Source: Stictocephala bisonia (lineage: Eukaryota; Arthropoda; Insecta; Hemiptera; Membracidae). Taken from it: a DNA stretch of 64,000 nt. The notes under the pieces were generated by a model. It was not told where the DNA came from. It saw nothing but the letters and a program-made list of their open reading frames with translations, and did no database searches. A program made the position numbers and the translations under genes. Location of the stretch: contig JAQJVL010000001.1 in the NCBI GenBank assembly GCA_035578905.1, positions 8,440,211 to 8,504,210 on the forward strand, written 5' to 3'. Shown here piece after piece: positions 57,286 through 64,000 of the stretch (position 1 is the first letter of the stretch; each line of letters starts with the position of its first letter).

Positions 57286-58615
57286 AATTGATGCTATGGT
57301 TTCAATTAATTGCCTGGTGGAGAGCAACAGGAATGAAGGTGCTATGGTTTCAATCAATCGTCTGGTGAAGAGCTACATGGGACGGTGCTATGGGGTCAAT
57401 CAGTCGTCTCGTGGAGAGCTTCAGGGAGTACGGTACTATGGTTTCAATCAGTCGTATTGTGGAAGGCTACAGGGAGGGATGATGCTATGGGGTCAATCTA
57501 GTGGAGAGCTACAGGGAGGACGGTGCTAAAGTTTCAATCAGTCTTCTGGTGGACAACTACAGGGAGGAAAGTGCTTTGGTTTCAATCAGTAGTCTGGTGG
57601 AGAGCTACAGGGAGAACTGTGCTATGGGGTCAATCAGTCGTCTGGTGTAGATCTACAGGGAGAAGCTGCTAAAGTTTCAATCAGTCTATCAGTCTTCTGG
57701 TGGAGAGCTACAGGGAGGACTGTGCTATGGAGTCAATTAGTCGTCTGGTGGAGAGCTACAGGGTGGACGGTGCTGTGGTTTCAATCGGCCGTCTGGTGGA
57801 GAGCTTCAGATAGTACGGTACTATGGTTTCAATCCGTCGTCTATTGGAGAGCTACTATACAGTACTATGGTTTCAATCAGTCGTCTGGAGGAGAACTACA
57901 GGATTGACGGTGCTATGGTTTCAGAGACCTCTGGCAGGAGCTACAGGATGTACGGTGCTATGGTTTTACAGTCCTCTGGTAGAGAGCTGCAGGATGGACG
58001 GTGCTATGGTTTCACAGACCTCTGGCAGGAGCTACAGGATGGACAGTGGTATGGTTTCACAGACCCCTGGCAGGAGATACAGGATGGACGGTGCTATGGT
58101 TTCACAGACCTCTTGCAGAGAGGTACAGGTTGGACGGTGCTATGGTTTCACAGACCTCTGGTAGAGAGGTACAGGATGGACGGTGCTGTGGTTTCATAGA
58201 CCTCTTGCAGAGAACTACAGGATGGACGGTGCTGTGGTTTCACAGTCCTCTGGTAGAGAGATGCTGGGTGGACGGTGCTATGGTTTTACATACCCCTGGC
58301 AGGAGGTACAGGATGGACGGTGATATGGTTTCACAGACCTCTGGTAGAGAGATGCTGGATGGACGGTGCTATGGTTTCACAGACCTCTGGTAGAGAGCTA
58401 CAGAATGGACAGTGCTATGGTTTCACAGACTTTTGGCAGGAGCTACAGGATGGACGGTGCTTGTGTTTCACAGACCTCTGGCAGGAGCTACAGGGTGGAC
58501 GGTGCTTGTGTTTCACAGACCTCTGGCAAGAGCTACAGGATGGACGGTGATTGTGTTTCACAGACCTCTGGCAGAGAGCTACAGGATGGACGGTGATATG
58601 GTTTCAATCGGACCT
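57286..58615. repeat. 48-bp to 45-bp minisatellite, right block
   Basis: It starts with the same 48-bp units as 56029-56607. From about 57900 it shifts to a 45-bp unit (GACGGTGCTATGGTTTCACA, GACCTCTGGCAGGAGCTACA, GGAT) repeated about 16 times. Both unit lengths are multiples of three, which explains several long overlapping open frames. Confidence 0.95.
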
Positions 58616-59639
58616 TTGGCGATAATTTAACAAGACCATTACTATCGAAGCCACGCTCCTAAATTGTTCCATAAACACTTCAGCTAGCATTACGGACCAA
58701 TAGTCGATGGGAATGTTCAATGTGAATCCAATCATTCACGTGGTAATTGCAATTATATTCAAACCTTAGAGTCATCGGTTCAAGTTCACTAAATTAATCG
58801 TCCATTTCATTACTCACTTCATTTTCTGATTACACGATTGTTATATGAAATTGGTAGAATCTATATAAAGATCATAACAATTCGTATTTTCTAACTTTAT
58901 TGAACACGTAATAACCTATATCGTGATTTCTCAACTGTGAATTTATGTTGTGAATTTAATTTGGATCTAATAATGAATTTCTAAGAAGCTGGAACACGTG
59001 AACACGTCTTCAGAAATAGCGAATTCTTTGGCTAACAATAGGGAACAATAGGGATTTAAAATATTAAGGTTGTTATTGTTAACCCTTTATTGTTAACTGT
59101 CTTTTGTAATAAGGCAATTTAAATTAGTAAATTATTACTTTTAACAGGGTGTATTTAATTAAAATGTTATGAGATAAAATTAATAATAATTAATTTTATC
59201 ATGATTAATTAATCAAGGTAATTTTATTTAAAGATTATAATTACATGTGTTGTACCAATAGTAAAAATCCAACCTTACATTAATTACGAACTAATGTTAA
59301 CTTCTAAGGAAATGGTCCCTTCGCTAGTTAATCCATTGATCCTTTTTTTCAAAGAAGTTACCAGATTTTGCGTGTTTGCACATGAGTTCAATGCAAATGT
59401 ACATTTAATTAATGTTTCAATGTGAATTTTAAAAATGCAGGATTAAAAAAAATTTCTATCTCTCTTTCTAGGGTTCTAGTTTTAGGATATATTAAAGTAT
59501 CTAGCTAAGTAGTAAAGTTGGTATAATTTATCTTTATACTGTATATAAAATCAAACTTCCGTATGTTTGTGCTCACAAAATTGTAAAAGTAGAGAATTTA
59601 CTCACTTGAAAATGTTCAAATTACATTTATATACATTAA
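58616..59639. other. AT-rich stretch without recognised features
   Basis: Nothing recognised over about 1 kb. Confidence 0.45.
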
Positions 59640-60191
59640 TCTATACCTATAAAAGGCAAAGCCCTCACTGACTCACTCACTCACTCATCACTAATTCTTC
59701 AACTTCCCATGTAGGTGAGCTGAAATGTTGTACACTGTTTCTTTAGACATTAAATAGGACAACTAAAGTATTTTCATCTTAATAAAGTACCCCTAAGGGG
59801 TAGAAATCAACATTAAAAGATTGCTCCATAAGAATTACATAGGGTTGATTTTAGTAAATTAATAACAGCTAATTTGTAAATAAATAAACATGTTTATTTT
59901 GAATGTTTGACATTATACTATTGACGCATTTTCAATATTTTACTATTAGTTTAATCTACTGATGTTAATCAAAAATAAGTGGAATGAACAAGCTTGAAAT
60001 AGGCTAAAAAGGTGGCAAAGCAGTTAGTGTGAGTGAGAGACTGTAAATAAATTTAATGTTGTGATTTTACGTTATATAGTTAATCTACTATTTTTGTATT
60101 GAATAGTTACATGCCGAGGCCGAAGGTCGAGGTGTAGCGAGCACAGCAAGCGTCGGGGTTGGCACGCGAAGCGTGCAGGGGTGTCCCCTAG
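59640..60191 (+). mobile_element. non-autonomous Helitron, 552 bp
   Basis: It begins TC (TCTATACCTATAAAAGGCAA) after an A at 59639 and ends CTAG at 60188-60191 before a T, so it sits between A and T as Helitrons do. The 3' end has the hairpin AGGGG-TGT-CCCCT just before CTAG. A GC-rich segment with CACGCGAAGCGTGCAGG precedes it. The 5' portion has an ACTCACTCACTCACTCATCA run typical of arthropod Helitrons. No Rep/helicase coding sequence is present. Confidence 0.88.
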
Positions 60192-60224
60192 TGTTTTTAT
60201 AAATTTACTTCCTAAAATTGTAAA
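60192..60224. other. spacer
   Basis: Short sequence between the Helitron and the following repeat relic. Confidence 0.3.
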
Positions 60225-60310
60225 CGAGATCAGGGCATTTCAAGCATTTTTTGACCTGGTATATAATCATATCCTGTAGGATTATTACTGACACAATATG
60301 ATTGCTTATT
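60225..60310 (-). repeat. third locus of the 58-bp repeat unit and tail
   Basis: In reverse complement it reads GTCAGTAATAATCCTACAGG, ATATGATTATATA and AAATGCTTGAAATGCCCTG, then AATTTTAGG. This is the same order as monomer plus tail at 12661-12810 and 21800-21965, with a deletion inside the monomer. Confidence 0.65.
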
Positions 60311-60688
60311 TATGAATACAACTGAGAGTTCTTTTATTTAAGATAAAATCGAGTTAACTGTCAACCTTTATATGAAGCGTGACCGGCTTTAGTTAGCTAA
60401 TATAATTTGTAATATTACTACAGTTATGTTAGCTTAGCAATAACTCTATGTAAACTTTTGTTGTTCACTTTAAATATTGTTCACACCTTTTTTATTGTAA
60501 TATATTTCTGTAACATTGGTGTGAACATGAGTGGAAAGTCCTGTATAATTAATTCATGGAAATGTTCTTGTGCTGTCTATATTGTTTCCAGAAACTACTT
60601 GTGGATAACATAAATAGCTCTATGGACATTTAAAATTGAATAGTTTATTAATTAGCATAGAACGTGTTGGGGACCTATACCGTTACTT
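60311..60688. other. AT-rich spacer
   Basis: No feature recognised. Confidence 0.4.
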
Positions 60689-60738
60689 CACTACCACTAC
60701 TTTTTCCATTACTTCACTACCACTACTTTTTTATCGCA
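60683..60738. repeat. two-copy 28-bp direct repeat
   Basis: TTACTTCACTACCACTACTT followed by TTTCCA or TTTTTA occurs twice in tandem. A TTAGATTAGATTAGG run follows at about 60745-60760. Confidence 0.85.
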
Positions 60739-60776
60739 ACTAAGATTAGATTAGATTAGGTTAAGTTAGGTGGCTA

Positions 60777-61029
60777 CTAAAGTTGATCACACACTGATAA
60801 ATCCAATGATTGACTTACTGCCGAATGCGCTCTCCGTGTGTAAGTTCTTGGAAAGCGATGAGATAAGGCCAGCGATATCGGATTCCTAGCGGATAAGGAA
60901 TACCACAGTCGACGTAAAAATGATTGGGGATCAGTTTTTAGAGCAATAGAATATTGATCAAGTGGTAGTGAATTAACAGAAACAAAAAAAGTAGTGGTTT
61001 TAACGGAAAAGATCCCGTGTTGGTACAGA
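60777..61029. other. unassigned, moderately GC-richer
   Basis: A minus-strand frame covers it (to 61088), but the peptide is not recognised. Confidence 0.3.
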
Positions 61030-61330
61030 TACAATACAAGTAAACGTCTAACAATAAATATATTACAATAAAAGTACAAAGTGCACAAATATTATGGTGA
61101 TCGATTTAGGAAAACTACGTTTACCTGCCTCAGACCCCCTCTGGTAGTTGTATCCACAAAAAGACTCTTGTTTCCACAAAAGAAAGGCTACTCGATTCTT
61201 TTGTGGACCCCTATGGTGTGAGGAGAGTAAACGTGGTTTGCCAAAATCGATCACCATAATAATTCTGATTTTTTTATTTATATTGTAAATATTTGTGTTG
61301 TGTGGCGTTCACTTGTATTGTATTAAAAAT
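61030..61330. mobile_element. inverted-repeat element, inner 170-bp hairpin 61091-61260
   Basis: The inner arms begin ATTATGGTGATCGATTT and end AAATCGATCACCATAAT, each continuing into ACTACGTTTAC-type sequence for about 34 bp. Outer inverted similarity (ACAATACAAGTAAACG on the left; CGTTCACTTGTATTGT on the right) extends the element to about 300 bp and matches the palindrome at 12031-12145. Confidence 0.75.
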
Positions 61331-62014
61331 TAGCGACAAATCACACAACAACAGTTTAGTAAAATATAAACAATGCATAAATACATATACGTATGTACAA
61401 GAAAGCATATAATGTGGTGATTTATTTCGGTAAATAAATCAATCCTTCCATTAATTAGGATACGTTCACTGTTAATCATTTCATCGTCATTATACTAAAT
61501 TAAGTGTATCTTGTAATTGCGGGACGGGTAAATTGTAAATAATGTTTATGAACACGTTTCAGTTAATTATGATACTATTCATAGAAACTTTCAAGGTATT
61601 GGAGTTTTATAATTATAATGAACTAAACTGTTCCTTAGAGGAGTAATAGAAGTAATTAACTCTTTTAAATATGATAATAAATGGTGATTATTTCAAACAC
61701 GACGCAATCTACTCCATTAATATTTATATACTGTCAGATAATTTATCTCTCGTAAACTTATAATTCTTGCAATGTATTTCAATTAGTTATAAAAAATGTT
61801 TGTTATTTATGTTTGGCATGGATAGTTTATTACAAATAAAATATTTGATAAAATTATAAAGTTCTATTTATCTTATTGAAATTATTTATAATTAATTAAT
61901 ATCTTAAACTATTTATTTTTTAAATTGTAAAATAAATAATTTCTAAGATAATGTAATATTTAATTTAAAGAATATTTAACGTAACAGATGAGTTTTGTAT
62001 AAATATATACTTAC
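61331..62014. other. AT-rich stretch without recognised features
   Basis: Nothing recognised. Confidence 0.45.
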
Positions 62015-62160
62015 ATTTATACTCGGTGTGCATGTGAGAATTGAGGTGGGCTTTGAAAACTCGACACCACTCTTAGGGACAGATACATACTCACTGACAG
62101 TGACTGGCGGCGGTCGCGCACAGGCCCACAACTCCCTCCCAGCCCGATGGGTGGTAACAC
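62015..62160 (-). other. possible first exon or promoter-proximal GC-rich segment
   Basis: Read on the minus strand, a GC-rich segment (GCGCGACCGCCGCCAGTCAC) runs to a GTAAGT donor at plus-strand 62009-62014. High local GC with a good donor could mark a 5' untranslated exon. No clear initiation signal or protein was seen, so this is weak. Confidence 0.2.
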
Positions 62161-62175
62161 ACACACACACGCACA
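62157..62175. repeat. short (AC)n microsatellite
   Basis: About nine AC units with one CG interruption. Confidence 0.9.
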
Positions 62176-62492
62176 CTCTACTACCCCTCACAGTGAACAG
62201 TGATATGTTGGAGCCTCCTCTAATGTAATTAACATTACATTTGTTAGCACTAGAGAAACTCTCTTTTTGTACTTGTGGTATTAATGAAATTTGTACGCTC
62301 CATTGTTATGTTTGGCTTATGTAAATTCGAAGTTGTTTGAGAGATTTGTTAGCGTTATATTGTTCATGGTGGTCAATTTGTTGGAGATTTCCAACGCCTC
62401 AAATGTTTTTAAAACACTTTTTTAAAGGATATTCCAATCTTCTTCTATGATTTATTAAACTTATAGAAAACATTCCTCAACCAGATAATGGT
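62176..62492. other. spacer
   Basis: No feature recognised. Confidence 0.4.
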
Positions 62493-62736
62493 TGACACAC
62501 CCACCCACCCATACACGTACAATGGTGTTGATACACCCGCCCACCCACGTACAATGGTGTTGACACACCCGCCCACCCATACACGTACAATGGTACTTAC
62601 CCACCCGTCCACCCACACACGTACAGTGGTATTGACCCACCCGCCCAACCATACACGTACAATGGTGTTGACACACCCGCTCACCCATACACGTACAATG
62701 GTACTTACCCACCCATCCACCCACACACGTACAGAA
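62493..62736. repeat. CCCACCC minisatellite, fourth large locus
   Basis: CCCACCCATACACGTACAAT, GGTGTTGACACACCCG units of about 36 bp, seven copies. A block of about 108 bp (three units) is repeated. Thr-His-Pro and Gly-Val-Trp frames are repeat artefacts. Confidence 0.95.
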
Positions 62737-63655
62737 AGGTTTTGGAAAGCGGGAAAAGATTTACGGATGTTTCAATAAAAACTGTATAAATTTGATGTAC
62801 AGTAAAAACTATTTATTATTCCGGTACATTTTTTGTTCCGACTAGGATTAAAACTCGTAATAACAATTAAAAGTGCACATGTTAGAAAGAACAATTAAAC
62901 GAGGAAAACAATGGTGTAATTAGATTTTCTGTGGGCCTCTTAGTTCCTTAGAAAACAACCTTCAAACTCGGGTGTACATAATTTCTGCGCCGACATCAGC
63001 ATCAGAGCACTCGGCCGCTGGCTCTCCCACTTATAAACCGGAACCGTTGGAAATCCCCGAACAAAGTTACCAATATATTCCAAGTACAGTACTTGGTTTA
63101 CCGCTCGACACGTATACAATATAGTTTAATGTATTCGGATTAAGGTTGACGGCATGTTATAAGAGGACTCTTCTTTTTTTTAATAGATCAGAATAGAAGA
63201 GATTTTGGTTGATGTTTTTAAATTTACAATTGATTAATGTTTATAAACGTATACACGTTTTAAGTTTTACAAGTTTTAAGAAACTTGTCTCTTGTGGCTT
63301 GGGCTGAAATAGAATTTCAGACTATTGATCTCAACTCTTTAGAGAAAAATATCGTAGATTTGAATAAAATACAGTTAGTCTGCCATACCTATAACATAAT
63401 ACTTTTGACTGAATGACATTATTTGTGTATAATCATAACTATTTAAAATTAATTATAATTTTATATAAATAATTTGTAATCTTAATTTGCTTGTTGAAAA
63501 CGAAATGTTATAATATTAAAATGTAAATGATGAATTGGCGCCATTTTGTGCAATGTTTTTATAAAAAATATGAATTAAGGAGAAAATAAGGGATATGAAT
63601 TTGCATAATAATTCTTTCAGCTAGAAAAAATCTACGTGGTTACTAAAAGTTGAAA
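62737..63655. other. unassigned stretch
   Basis: A slightly GC-richer part lies at 62930-63070. Otherwise AT-rich. No element was recognised. Confidence 0.4.
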
Positions 63656-63720
63656 CTAGAGGAACGCACTGCACGCTTCGCGTGCTAACCCTGTCACTCG
63701 CTGCACTCGTAACAGGTTTT
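63656..63720 (-). mobile_element. Helitron 3' end, minus orientation
   Basis: In reverse complement it reads GCAGCGAGTGACAGGGTTAG, then the stem-loop GCACGC-GAA-GCGTGC, then CAGTGCGTTCCT and CTAG followed by T. The stem-loop and CTAG/T end match the Helitron at 59640-60191 in layout. The 5' end lies to the right and is not identified. Confidence 0.65.
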
Positions 63721-63815
63721 CATTTAATTTAACAGCTGACGATTACAGACTTGCAGACATACACTATTTCTCTTTTTTATATTCATAGATCAAACAATAA
63801 ATGCACTAAATCAAT

Positions 63816-64000
<185 letters not shown>

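Overview
This window looks like intergenic and intronic DNA from a large, AT-rich, repeat-dense animal genome. An arthropod, probably an insect, is most likely. The inference rests on Jockey-type LINE relics, tRNA-derived SINEs, pogo, hAT and Tc1/mariner-like DNA transposons, Helitron ends, a Penelope-like GIY-YIG relic, short CCTAA/TTAGG-type runs and very long (CT)n tracts. There is no bacterial gene organisation: no operons, no ribosome binding sites and no dense ORFs. Nearly all longer open frames are either tandem repeats read through or decayed transposon proteins. The only plausible host coding sequence is one exon at 41553-41997 with splice signals on both sides and a PWWP-like translation. 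A 35-bp micro-exon on the minus strand (3252-3286) and a GC-richer possible first exon (62015-62160, minus) are weaker candidates.

Layout. 1-6.6 kb: two degenerate minisatellites, a 1.2-kb perfect (TC)n tract, a Penelope-like GIY-YIG relic bracketed by a duplicated CT-rich tag, and a LINE ORF1-like relic. 6.8-16 kb: a direct repeat, a SINE, a foldback element, several minisatellites, a LINE 3' relic and a 112-bp tandem array. 16.1-21.9 kb: two large satellites (about 60-bp and 58-bp units). 22.9-30.2 kb: a LINE inserted in a SINE, several inverted-repeat elements and a Jockey-like LINE relic. 30.5-38.4 kb: a hAT MITE with perfect target-site duplication, three large palindromes, a 53-bp minisatellite, a SINE and a dead pogo/Tigger transposase. 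39-53 kb: a DUF4371 hAT-like relic, another SINE, MITEs, the PWWP-like exon, a pogo-type MITE, a mariner-like element inserted in a LINE, and a hAT element inserted in a 250-290-bp tandem array. 53-64 kb: more minisatellites, a LINE tail, a Leu/Ser-tRNA-like SINE, a complete small Helitron, a second Helitron 3' end and a terminal (CT)n tract.

The most interesting structure is a set of four near-perfect palindromes at 7759-8325, 31596-32769, 35463-35913 and 36616-36865. The arms differ in sequence but all carry the same small RNA-like module: a TGA-N-(G/A)A element, a short hairpin, then GAAAC. That is the layout of a hammerhead ribozyme core. The copy at 31922-31948 has the full CTGANGA...GAAA core. 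Hammerhead motifs are known from Penelope-like retroelements, and a Penelope-like GIY-YIG relic lies at about 5 kb, so these may be non-autonomous foldback relatives of such elements. That link is inference.

Three nested insertions can be read with base precision: LINE into SINE, mariner-like element into LINE, and hAT into a tandem array. They give a relative chronology. Several repeat families recur within the window: a CCCACCC minisatellite at five loci, a 58-bp monomer at three loci, and SINE tails shared between different tRNA-like heads.
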